Shown here in pieces: positions 32,341 to 42,325 of a stretch of 64,000 nucleotides of DNA. The translations under genes and the position numbers were made by a program. Position 1 is the first letter of the stretch, and every line of letters begins with the position of its first letter. The DNA lies in assembly GCF_945859705.1 (NCBI RefSeq), contig NC_079136.1, forward strand, positions 88,473,120-88,537,119, in the 5' to 3' direction. The notes beneath the pieces are model-generated. The model was given only the letters and a program-made list of their open reading frames with translations, ran no database searches and was not told the DNA's origin. The stretch comes from Episyrphus balteatus. Taxonomy: Eukaryota > Arthropoda > Insecta > Diptera > Syrphidae.

Positions 32341-33665
32341 AGTCTGTCTGTCAGTCTGTCTGTCAGTCTGTCTGTCAGTCTGTCAGTCTGTCTGTCAGTC
32401 TGTCTGTCAGTCTGTCTGTCAGTCTGTCTGTCAGTCTATCTGTCAGTCTGTCAGTCTGTCAGTCTGTCAGTCTGTCAGTCTGTCAGTCTGTCAGTCTGTC
32501 AGTCTGTCAGTCTGTCAGTCTGTCAGTCTGTCTGTCTGTCAGTCTGTCTGTCAGTCTGTCTGTCAGTCTGTCTGTCAGTCTGTCTGTCAGTCTGTCTGTC
32601 AGTCTGTCTGTCAGTCTGTCTGTCAGTCTGTCTGTCAGTCTGTCTGTCAGTCTGTCTGTCAGTCTGTCTGTCAGTCTGTCTGTCAGTCTGTCTGTCAGTC
32701 TGTCTGTCAGTCTGTCTGTCAGTCTGTCTGTCAGTCTGTCTGTCAGTCTGTCTGTCAGTCTGTCTGTCTGTCAGTCTGTCTGTCAGTCTGTCTGTCAGTC
32801 TGTCTGTCAGTCTGTCTGTCAGTCTGTCTGTCTGTCTGTATAAGGAGCTACAGCCTAAACGGATGGACCGATTAATGTCAAACTTGGTATGTAGCGTTAT
32901 TTGGCGACTCTCCAGAGGGGTTTTTGGAATTAATTTTTTTGGACCAAAAATAACGGTACTTGTCATATACCGATTTTAGTAAAATTGAAATATCTCGAAA
33001 ACGGCTCTAACGATTTTGTTTAAAAAATTCAAATGTTAGTTTTAAGCTAAAGTCTATCTTTCAATAGAAAAATTTTTTTTTGAAAATCATTATTAAAGGT
33101 ACCTGCCATAGAACCGTTTTTTTTTCAAATCCGATTATCTCCGAAACTGCTTATTCGATTTCAACGAAACTTTTTGTGAAGAAGCATTTATATATATATA
33201 TATTTAAATATAAGCCAAAAATAAAATTTTGAAAAAAATAATTTTTGGATTTTTAAAAAAAATTTGAAAATTTTTTTTTGAAAAATCAAATTTTCGAAAA
33301 CGGGACATTGAACTTTTTTGAAATTTTGTTTTTAGATGTTGATTAGTGATTTCTACCAAATGGCATACTAATTTTATTTTAAAACTTTTTTTCCAAAAAA
33401 ATATTTATAAAAAATTAGTTTTTTAAAAAACGGCTCTAACGATTTTGAAAATTTTTTCTAAATTTTTCTAAAAATGCATGTTAATATATCAATCAAAACT
33501 GCATACTTGTTTTGGAGGGCAATTTAATTTCAGATTTTATTTTATTTTTTTTTTAAAAACGAATTTTGTTTTTTTTTCCAAATTTCTATATAAAAAGTCT
33601 TAAAAATTTAAGCAACTTTAACTCTAAGAGCAAGTTCGTGCGACCCAGTCGTGCATTTTATTTTT
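32189..33665 (+). mobile_element. Helitron-like (DINE-1/mini-me type) copy B, near full length
   Basis: It starts ACTTGCGATATAGGTACTAT and ends GCAAGTTCGTGCGACCCAGT then CGTGCATTTTATTTTT. Near the 3' end GTGCGAC and GTCGTGC can pair (two G-T wobbles) around a CCA/CCCA loop. The first bases ACTTGC are the complement of GCAAGT just before that hairpin, a short subterminal inverted repeat as in Helentron-type elements. Inside are the expanded GTCT/GTCA tract (32306-32839), CTACAGCCTAAACGGATGGA, CGGTACTTGTCATA, several CGGCTCTAACGATTTT words and a (TA)7 tract (33189-33202). No protein coded; frames of 147-262 codons are products of the tract. Confidence 0.9.
32306..32839. repeat. 534-bp GTCT/GTCA tetranucleotide array with 8- and 12-mer order
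   Basis: After a pure GTCT start, the array runs largely as (GTCTGTCTGTCA)n. It switches to (GTCTGTCA)n between about 32440 and 32530, then returns to the 12-mer until a pure GTCT end. The same tract is only about 35-45 bp in the other intact copies. Confidence 0.98.
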
Positions 33666-34300
33666 ACTTCTTTTAAATCCATTATGAAAAAAAATAAATA
33701 AAATTGTTCTAAAATGTTTACATGACAGGTAAAAAATAGAACAAATTTCCAACAATATGGATTTTTTTTTTTTGAACAAGAGTCCCTACAAAAAATAAAT
33801 ATAATTATGAAAAAAACCCTCAACAAATTTACAGTCCCGCAATGTTGTGGTTCTTGATCCTATCAGATACTTCCTTATCGTTCGCTGAGATTATATAGTT
33901 AACTTTGCAACTTGAATATTAATTTATGCACCTACAACTATGTTTATACAGAAGCTACTGTTCAACTAAAGTATTCCGCTTACTACCCCCGCGCCGTGCC
34001 GCCTGTCCTACTGGGGATTGGTGAATTTTTGTATGTTGTTTCTTCCTCAACAGGATTTGCATTTAAAATTTAAACACGCTATTAACTCAACACGTGTGTG
34101 CCAGTGGCAGCGCCAGTACCGACCAGGCTTTTTATTCCGCCATAATTCGCTAGCAGGGTGTTTGTTCGGATGTTCACAGAGGCAATCCTTTTTTTTTTGT
34201 GAATTTTTCATGTAGGATTAATAAATATTTCAAACAAGCCGAGCTGCAGAGATGAACACAGTTATAATCGGATTTTCGCAATGGCTATGGAAGGGTAATG
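33666..34300. other. Unique non-coding region
   Basis: AT-rich at first, then (33960-34160) with higher complexity and GC-rich patches (CCCCCGCGCCGTGCCGCC at 33986-34003). Frames at 33608-33826 and 34018-34215 are unsupported. Confidence 0.45.
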
Positions 34301-34310
34301 TGGAAGGGGT

Positions 34311-34328
34311 GGGGGGGGGGGGGGGGGG
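34311..34328. repeat. G18 homopolymer, quadruplex-prone
   Basis: Eighteen consecutive G, preceded by GGAAGGGGT. It is the only such G run in an otherwise AT-rich window and could form a G-quadruplex; its length may be uncertain in assembly. Confidence 0.95.
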
Positions 34329-35559
34329 AGTTGTATATCTATACAGCACCTATATCAGATCACCCACTTAGGGAGAAGCTTCGCTTCAGATGGATAGCAA
34401 CAGCAGCAACAACAACAACAGCAGCACCAGAACTGAGCTCTCGGAATTTATTGTACATAATTAATAACACTGCTTTTGCTATTGGATTTACATAAATTGG
34501 TAGCGCGGGCAAAAATTTGAGAGGAAAAATATTATATTAAATTTTTTTTTGTTTTTGGTGTGTGTTTAAGTATACATAATATATATTAATAATATTATTT
34601 TTTGTAGCTTCTGTTGATGTTGAAAACGCACCGTAATAATAGCCCTGCAGTGGTTGAGAGTCCAATTTATAAAATTATCCTTCTTTTGACGAAACAACGA
34701 ATAGGTATGTGTGCGGGAATCATTTTGATTAATTATAAGCTCGTAGCGGTGGGTAAATCAAATTTGTTTCCAGATTAGGAATATCCTTTGGAAAATATGT
34801 GTCGTGATATAATTTTATTTTGGGCAAGCTGGTCATGTTGGTTTAGTGGGGTGTAATCTGTTTTTTTGGCCGGAGGCGATTAAAAATCATCAAACGTCGA
34901 AAAGTGATTTTTTAATGAGAAGGCATTTTAAGTCAAACAGGCTGCTGTTGTAAATTGTTTATTTATTTTTCTTCAAATTAGCTCGGATGATATTTTTAGA
35001 TCAGTTAACAATATGAAAACAAGTTTTCAAAAAAGAGCTTCTGTATTCCAACATAAAGAATATTGTGATTGATAATTTCAGTTCAAGATTTAGAAGATAC
35101 AGTAGAAATAGCGTTTAAGATTTTTTGCCCACTAAAATGACTTATGGTTCAAAATGTTGGCGAGTTCCTTCTGATCAATATACTCAAAATCCAAAACAAA
35201 TATGTTTTGTTTTTTTGGCCATAAAGACTAACAAAACTAAAACATGAGGTAGACCTTTGACAAAGTAGTGATTTTAGGTAGTTGAAATTTTTTTTTGACA
35301 ATTTGAAAAACTACATTCGAAAGATAATAAAAAAAAGTAAGGGGTCTCATACGTTTTTTTTTTAAGTGTCTGCGTTTCGAAATATGAATTTTTGACAAAC
35401 ACCTACTTATTTTGGGGTATTTGTATGTGATTTTTTATTTTATTTAATTTTTCGTAGCATTCAAACTTATAGAACATGTAGTCTATAACCGTGCGCATGC
35501 ATTTTAAAATGATTTTTGACCGAATAAAGGGAAAAACAAGTTTTTTTGTCCCAAGTTTT
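34329..35559. other. Unique non-coding region with CAG/CAA-rich patch
   Basis: A CAG/CAA-rich patch (34398-34427) and otherwise anonymous sequence, including a moderately complex stretch at 34600-34900. No defended gene. Confidence 0.45.
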
Positions 35560-36300
35560 TTGACCATTTTTAACGGTTTATTATTTTTATCTTTTTTTTC
35601 TTCAACAGATAAATAAATGAAATTTATACTGTAGATAGATAATAGACAGGACTATATTTGTGTAATTTCAATCAATTTTACAGTCACAATTTTGAGATAA
35701 CAGTAAAATAAAGTTCTATTTTTCCAACACGTCATTCCTTTTGATCTAGAGCAGATACAAATTTTATTGAGCATGCTGATGATATAACCTTTCATTTGGT
35801 ATATCACGCATAACGGTACATTTACTACAAGCTACACAATGTTTAATTAAAAAAAAATCAGAAATACCTCAAAACGCCTGTGGGGATCTGTTGCCCATGA
35901 ACAGTGTCGGAAGTACCGTATTCTCAGTTTGGAATTTCAACATGGTTGTCTTTAAAAAATTCTTACTTTTTTTTGTAGGCATCGTAGAAATATCATTGAA
36001 ACGTCATATTAAAGGTGAAACAATAAGCTGTTACATGATATAAAATTTGTTATAGATTGTAGAAGATAAAAATACATGTTTTTTATCCTTTTTTTGATGA
36101 AAACTGATTGGGTTCGAAAAATTCTAGCTCTTTTTGTAGACGTCGCACACACATGAGCGTTATAAATATTTTGAGCTGAAATAATCGGCTTTCAGATGGT
36201 ATAAAATTTATAAAAGGTTGTCATATAAAAAAAAATGGATTTTTGGGTGATGGAAGTGATTTTTACACTTTTTTCATAAGAAATGATTGTGTTTAATAAA
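35560..36300. repeat. Dispersed repeat, copy 2
   Basis: Partner of 30830-31560 in the same orientation, sharing CTTTCATTTGGTATATCACG (copy 1 has A instead of G at one site), ACAAGCTACACAAT, GGGGATCTGTTGCC and GGAAGTACCGTA. It has the same internal tandem of the CTCTTTTTGTAG unit, now at about 35970 and 36128. Copies differ by many small indels, so the family is old. Confidence 0.8.
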
Positions 36301-36845
36301 TTATTTTAATACTTTTGGCGCATTGTAAACATTTCAAAATGGTTTTATTCTTTAAAAGAAAAAAATTTGTTTGTAAGCTTTTCAAATAAAAAAATTAATA
36401 TAACAAGAAAAGAAAAAAAAAGGTATTTTTTTTTAGCTTTTTCTTGTAAATTATGATTTTTTGAAATAAATAAACGCTTCAATTGACTCATTTTAAACAA
36501 AAAACACACAACCTGTTTTCTTACGACGTTATCACGTTAAATCATCGTCCGTAAATCGGCTTTACAGACAACCACTTTTTTTCTTCTTTTACGAAATTTA
36601 AAGATATGAAAAATAAAACTAATAACAGCATTGATATTTAAACAAATTTTGGTAGCAATACAAAATACAACTAAAAACACATGATTTTTCAACACAAAAA
36701 ATTAAACTTTACAACGTTTGGCGCCCTATAACTTTTGCACTAATTTGACAATGCAAAAATGTTTTTTGCAGTTAAAGCCTATACATAAATTTAGGATTAC
36801 TTACTAATCACTCAAAATTACCGCTTTAAAACTTGATTTTTTCAT
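36301..36845. other. AT-rich spacer
   Basis: Non-coding, nothing recognised. Confidence 0.5.
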
Positions 36846-37110
36846 TTATTGCTATGTGTCGTCCCATTGTGCGAGTCGGTGCGTCCATTTTACACATGTA
36901 TTTGCAGCTTAAACGGGTGGACGGATTTTCTTGAAATTTGTTACGGATGATTTTTTCGTTTGTAATATCTCCTTTTGAAAGTGTACCTCATATACAATTT
37001 TTCCGAGTAATTGCAATTTTCTCAAAAACGGCTGCAATGAATTTTATAAAATTTAGAAAAGGTAGTGCTGTTAGTAATTCTAGAAAAAAACTGAGTATTT
37101 ACAAATACGG
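36846..37110 (+). mobile_element. Helitron-like 5'/core fragment
   Basis: A short tract GTGCGAGTCGGTGCGTCC stands where GTCT repeats lie in intact copies. It is followed by GCAGCTTAAACGGGTGGACG, TCTTGAAATTTGTTACGG, and CTCAAAAACGGCTGCAATGA. It resembles the older minus-strand copy at 9858-10415. The 3' end is absent. Confidence 0.6.
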
Positions 37111-38995
37111 ATATTAAAAATATGGTATTCCATTTTGTTGTAACAAAAAACATCACTGAGGTCGGCCATTTTTTCCATATTTCTCTTTATTAACTTTTGA
37201 AATTTTTATTTTATTTAAAAATTAAACAGAGATTGTTCTGATATATTTATTTACCTAATTAAAATTTTACATTTGAATAGTTAACTAATATTATGTACTT
37301 TGATCTACGTGAGCAATTACGTGGATCTCATTTTTTAAAAAATAGTTTATATATTTTACATAATTTCGTACAAAATTTAGAGAATTCTTTCCTCTTTCTC
37401 TCAACTTCTTGTTTAACCAAGCATCTTAGCTCAAGAATTCGGTTTTTAATCATTTGTTAAATTGAATCCATTTTAAATCATAGGTTTTTTTTAAGGTCCT
37501 TTTTGAATTTAAATATGGATACCTTGATTGATATTTCAAGTTTTTCCTGGTTTGACCAAATAACAAAGATATAAACAATACATATAGACAATAGTCATGT
37601 ATGAATTACGTTCTTTGAAATAGGGTTAAAAGTTACAGTACTAGCTTATCCTTCATTTAAAACCAATGTTAACCTCTAACCTTATGAGTTGAGTAATTTG
37701 ACGGTTATTACATTTTGATATTTCGATTTCTAATTTCCTTCATTAGAAATCATAATTAATTTCGCTTGTTAAAATAGCTATAATAATCCTTTAAATTAAA
37801 TACAAGGAAAATTGAAATTTACCAAGAATCAATAATTCCCAGATACGTATGCACCAATTTAAATATATGTACATCACATCTAATTTTTATAATTGAATTT
37901 TATAATGATCCCCTCTAACTACACAACATATAAATATTCATTTCCCTTAACTTAATTACGCAATTTGACCAATGCCAAAAGCCTTTATTCAGCATTTTCC
38001 TGCAAATTGCAATAACTAATTACACCTTTTCCATAAATGACCTTCATAGTGCTAGCTACGTGCAACGATTGCTCTTGTTTCTCTATAAACACTGTCCATA
38101 TGAATTTATAACAACATTGTGACACATATTTTTTGGTTACAAATAAAAGCAAACAAGCTATTTATTTTGACCACATCACGCTGCTGTCCATATGGGGATA
38201 TAGGATATTAGATATCTAAGGCTTACAAAGTGATTATTAATATTTTTGCTGTATCCAAGCTGAAAAATCTCTAAAACACTCGTCTGGCAGAGACAACAAA
38301 ATCCTAATTGACAATTTGTTGTGATGGTTATGTTCTAAAGGTACAATGTCAATACCAAATCAGGGTTGGATTTAGTTAATGTGCGGAGTTTAAATTGGAA
38401 TCAAATCGACGATTTGAAAACCTTTAGAAATTTAACGTACATTTCCATGTTATGAATTTGATCTATTTAAGCCTTAAATATTCGGTCGGTCGTGTTGAAG
38501 AGTATCTCTTTAAAATCAATAATTTTCCTAGGGCCGAATTGCTATAATGCTTCCCATTAGACTTTTGTCTATTCCCAATTTCGTTTTCCAACTCAGAAAA
38601 ACAATCGAATACATTTTTGGGGCTTAACTCCTTGCTATACTTTTGATTTAGAGTTTAGACAAATCCGTCATTGGATATAGCGATTATCTCTCAGAGAATT
38701 CAGGAATTTTGTTAAACCTGAAATTTAAGCACGAAAAGAATAGAATGTTGGTGTCGGTGTGGTGATATTGTTATTGGAATAATGTCGATAGGTGAATCTG
38801 GATAAGCATGCACATGCACATTAGACTACAGCTATAATAGTCCAAATCAGCATGCATGTGGTTCAGGTTCTATTCCCTATGTGCCATTGATATATTAATT
38901 AATTAAATATTATCTTTCATAGAGAGGCAGCGCAGCTTAGCGTTGGGTTGACTGCTACACCTACTCTGTTGGCGTAGATTTAAAGCGTTTTTACT
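37111..38995. other. Unique non-coding stretch
   Basis: About 1.9 kb with fewer homopolymers than average (especially 37840-38960) and no recognised element ends or genes. It could include regulatory DNA, but nothing in the sequence proves it. Confidence 0.4.
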
Positions 38996-39014
38996 TAGAA
39001 ACTTATAGGCAAGT

Positions 39015-39060
39015 TTTTAAACTAAAATGCATAACTAGGTCGCATAAAGATACTTACTAT
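39015..39060 (-). mobile_element. Decayed Helitron-like 3' end, minus strand
   Basis: TAAAATGCATAACTAGGTCG followed by CATAAAGATACTTACT is a mutated complement of the family 3' terminus. No further homology is evident on the 5' side. Confidence 0.45.
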
Positions 39061-39084
39061 GTTAGTTCAAAGTTATAATGCATA

Positions 39085-39205
39085 TTATTGGGAAACCAAC
39101 GTTATGAATACCAGAGTTATGCGCGTCGAAGTTAAGACCGATGTTATGAAAAACCGAAGTTATGAAAAACCAGAGCTATAAACACCAAAGCTATAAAACG
39201 TGGTT
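39085..39205. repeat. Degenerate 16-bp minisatellite
   Basis: About seven units of roughly 16 bp on the pattern AAACCRRAGYTATGA, for example AAAACCGAAGTTATG and AAAACCAGAGCTATA, with substitutions and one short unit. Confidence 0.8.
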
Positions 39206-40267
39206 TTTAAGTTGGCAACCATTGAGAGGAACGGGGGGTAATAGACACCCCCGCCCCATATAATTTTTTTCTTGTCTTGACTAAACCTACACGCTCTAGC
39301 TTTTTGATAAATTCCTCCCGTTTATCGTTAAAAAATGTTTAAAAAAAAAGAAGTTTTTTTTACATAGGTAGGTAACCTAAAAAAATATTTGAAAAAATGT
39401 TTTTATTTTTATTTTATCTTTATAACAAAAATATTTTCTTTGATTTTAATAAAATTTTGTGAAAATGTACATTTCTAAGTTTTCAAGCTTAAATTTTGGG
39501 AAAAATATTTAATTTGTAATAAAAAAATTTAAAAAAATTTTACACGTTTAACAATTCGGTCGTAAAATTATTATTTTTTAGTATTGCAATTTTATTACAC
39601 CACAGTTTTTTAATATTTTTTTTTTATTAATTTCAAATACAAAAAATTGAAATGTACCTACCTATTAGTTTCAAATGCAAAACATTAAAATGTAATCAAA
39701 AGTAATCAAAAATGCAGATAATTCCTTTGCACCTAAATTATAACATAGTCTGGTTAAGAATTGAAATTAAATACTCTTCTTCTTTTTTTTTAATACAAGA
39801 AAATCAAAATTTAATCAAACTCTATTAAAAACGTAAACGAAAATGGAAGCCATTTTAAAAAAGAACTAATTTGTTTTGTGCCTGGATTTAGGGTTATCGC
39901 TACCTTAAAAGTACCTATATAAAACTATTTTGGTTGGGAAAAATGTATTTGGTAACCTTTTTTCTGACAAAACATAAAAAATAAAAAAAATCTGAATTTG
40001 CACTATTTTGAAGGCGCTTTGTTTTTTTTTCGAAATAAAATTTATGAATAACTGACAAAATTTGATTGGCAATAAGATTTCACTTCACATAGTTTGTGAA
40101 AAAAAAAAAAAATAAATAAAAGAGATAATATATAATATCACCATTATTATATTTATGATGAGTAATCACTTTAAGAAATATTTTGTTTCATGTAGTATCT
40201 ACATATAGTAGAAGTAAGAAAGAAAACACTTAAAGTAATATAAAGAAGAAAAAGAAATAAATATCAT
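39206..40267. other. AT-rich spacer
   Basis: Non-coding. A G-rich/C-rich hairpin-capable patch (GGGGGGTAATAGACACCCCC, 39233-39252) is the only notable word. Confidence 0.5.
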
Positions 40268-41538
40268 TTAGTGGAGTAACCAAAGCTCAAAAATTGGCAA
40301 TATTAGGGAACGCGGCCGAACAGCTTAGATTTAGATTAAAAATTGCTGGTGTTGCCGTTTTATTTTTTTTAATTTAATTGAAGATTTTTGTGAACAAAAA
40401 ATTTTTTTTTCAAAAATTTTTTTTTAAATTTCATAAATTAATTGATGCCAAAAGATTGTCTAGGAAATTCAAGGAAAAAAAAATATATGGGAGTGAGGGA
40501 CAATCTTCTATCGTTCAAGTGATAAGTGCAATTTTCTTATTAATTGACTTCAAACACAAAAAAAAATATTTGAACACCTACAATATTAAAATATACATTT
40601 TTAAAAAGCTAGAAGCTTAGTCACATTTGTAAAATTAAAATTAAGTTAATTGAATAAAGGGCTTTTGAAAGAATGGTAATTGAACTCAGATTTTTGAAAT
40701 AAAAAATTATTGACAAAATTTTAACATGTTGTTTTATAAAACTTCGTAATATAATTTAATTTTTCAAATTTTTTAGGCCACATTTATTATCATTTGAAAT
40801 TATAAAAAGAAAATGTCAATATGTATTACAGTTAATGAAACAAATTAAAAAGTATTTCATTTTCGAAGAACTTTTTTTAATAGAAGTTTTGAAAAAAAAT
40901 TTAACTTATTTTTTTTTTTTAAAGTTCAACATTTAAATATAAAGTTTTTTTTATTTATTCAATAGCCCTTATTGTTGAAAGTTAAATGGTAAAAGTTTAA
41001 TGTTCTTATTTGCCAAAATCTTTGAGAAAATCAATGCAAAAATTCAGTTTTTATCAAATAAAATTTAATTTTGAAATCAAAGTAATTTTTAATTTTTTTT
41101 CAAAAGTGATATATATTACCTTTTTTTTAAGTCTGAGTTTGAGGACCATTTTTTTTCAAAAACTCTTAATTAAAATTAGTGGATTTAAATTTAAGAGATA
41201 AGAATGAGCTTCTGGCTTTTTAAAAATTTATTTTAAAATATTGTATGTGTTGCCGTTGTTTTCAAAATATTTTTTTTTGTGTTTGAAGTCAGGTTGTGAG
41301 AAAATTGCGTTTATCGCTTAAATGATGGAAAATTTGTTTTATGAAATTTAAGCAAACAAATGGCTTTGTTCAGAAAAAAATTAATTTTAATTTTAAAAAG
41401 CAATACGGCAACATCGGCAATTTTTAATCTATAGACTTTAAAGTATTTTTAATTACCTACGTTTGAAAAAAAAAAAATTGTCAAAATCAGAGCTGTTCGG
41501 CCGGGTTCCCAAAGAATTTGCCTTAGTTACTCTACTAA
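40268..41538. mobile_element. Imperfect 1.27-kb palindrome with TTAGTRGAGTAAC ends
   Basis: The left end TTAGTGGAGTAACCAAAG and the right end reversed TTAGTAGAGTAACTAAGG match, as do CGGCCGAACAGCT (40313-40325) with its complement (41491-41503) and GACTTCAAACAC (40546) with GTGTTTGAAGTC (41279-41290). Arm offsets differ by about 20 nt, so indels have accumulated. No TSD found. The interior is AT-rich, and the frames at 40378-40620 and 41010-41201 are low-complexity. Confidence 0.75.
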
Positions 41539-42221
41539 TTATAATAAATTGAAACTTTAAATTTAGGAATACGTCCTTGATTTTTAATACAAAGAAAATA
41601 ATTTCAATAAATTTTGTACTAGACTTAAAAATTTATACAATCTAAGTACATATTAAACTTAAATAACATTTTGGTGTTGCCTCAAATGTAACCTAAACTT
41701 TCGTAGAATTTACACTAACATTTTGAACCGTGTATGATTTTCAAACAAAAAAGTTGATACAATTTTTGTTTTAAGTTTCAATACAGTTTTTTTTTTTTTT
41801 TTTTTGAAAATTTTTGTTTAGAGACGGTACAGAAAAATTTAGCTGCTTTCTATGAAAAATATTGTCAAAACCGAAAAAAAAAACATTTTTGCTAAAAACC
41901 TCACATTTTTCATCTGCTGCTATCAAATCGATATACTATTTAATAACAACAAAAACAAATAACAACTTTTTTCAACTTTTGCCCTCCAAAAACGGCTTTG
42001 GGACTGGCCTTTAAAGAAACCTGTAGGTCACTATGGCGTATGCGTAACTTTTTTTTATGTACCTACAAATCGACCAGCTACTAGGGGAAACATAAGATAA
42101 CTCCTTAAATAAATTTGTTTTTTGCATTTAAGACACTCAAAAGTTGGAAGTATTGAATGAAATAATTAGATGATGGAACAGTTTCATTTTCTGGAAACTA
42201 TATGCAAAAATAATAATAATC
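41539..42221. other. AT-rich spacer upstream of the tRNA terminator
   Basis: Non-coding. A complement of the GTACGCATACRCCACAGTGACC-like motif lies at about 42028-42049. Nothing else recognised. Confidence 0.5.
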
Positions 42222-42245
42222 AAAAAAAAAAAAAAAAACACAAAA
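42222..42245 (-). terminator. RNA polymerase III terminator T-runs
   Basis: On the minus strand the tRNA gene is followed, 7 nt after its last base, by a T4 run (complement of 42242-42245). A T17 run (complement of 42222-42238) comes next. Runs of four or more T end polymerase III transcription. Confidence 0.8.
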
Positions 42246-42252
42246 TTACATG

Positions 42253-42325
42253 CGACCGTGACAGGACTCGAACCTGCAATCTTCGGATTCGAAGTCCGAC
42301 GCCTTATCCATTAGGCCACACGGTC
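42253..42325 (-). tRNA. tRNA-Arg-TCG: tRNA-Arg (anticodon TCG)
   Basis: A 73-nt gene that folds as a complete cloverleaf. The acceptor stem GACCGTG pairs fully with CACGGTC, with discriminator base G. The D arm is GCCT...AGGC. The anticodon stem TCGGA/TCCGA encloses the loop CTTCGAA, giving anticodon TCG, which reads the arginine codon CGA (and, after wobble modification, other CGN codons). The variable loop is 5 nt. The T stem GCAGG/CCTGT closes the loop TTCGAGT. Internal promoter elements are visible as TGGCCTAATGGA (A box) and GGTTCGAGTCC (B box). There is no intron and CCA is not encoded, as expected in a eukaryotic nucleus. Every stem pairs, so it looks functional rather than a pseudogene. 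It stands alone among repeats. Confidence 0.97.

Noticed and set aside
32191..32979. 262-codon and 197-codon plus frames and a 147-codon minus frame
   Set aside because: They translate the GTCT/GTCA array of a Helitron-like copy (SLSVC or QTDR repeats) and are not proteins.
38930..39000. tRNA-like GCAGCGCAGCTTAGCG segment
   Set aside because: No B box and no cloverleaf could be formed.
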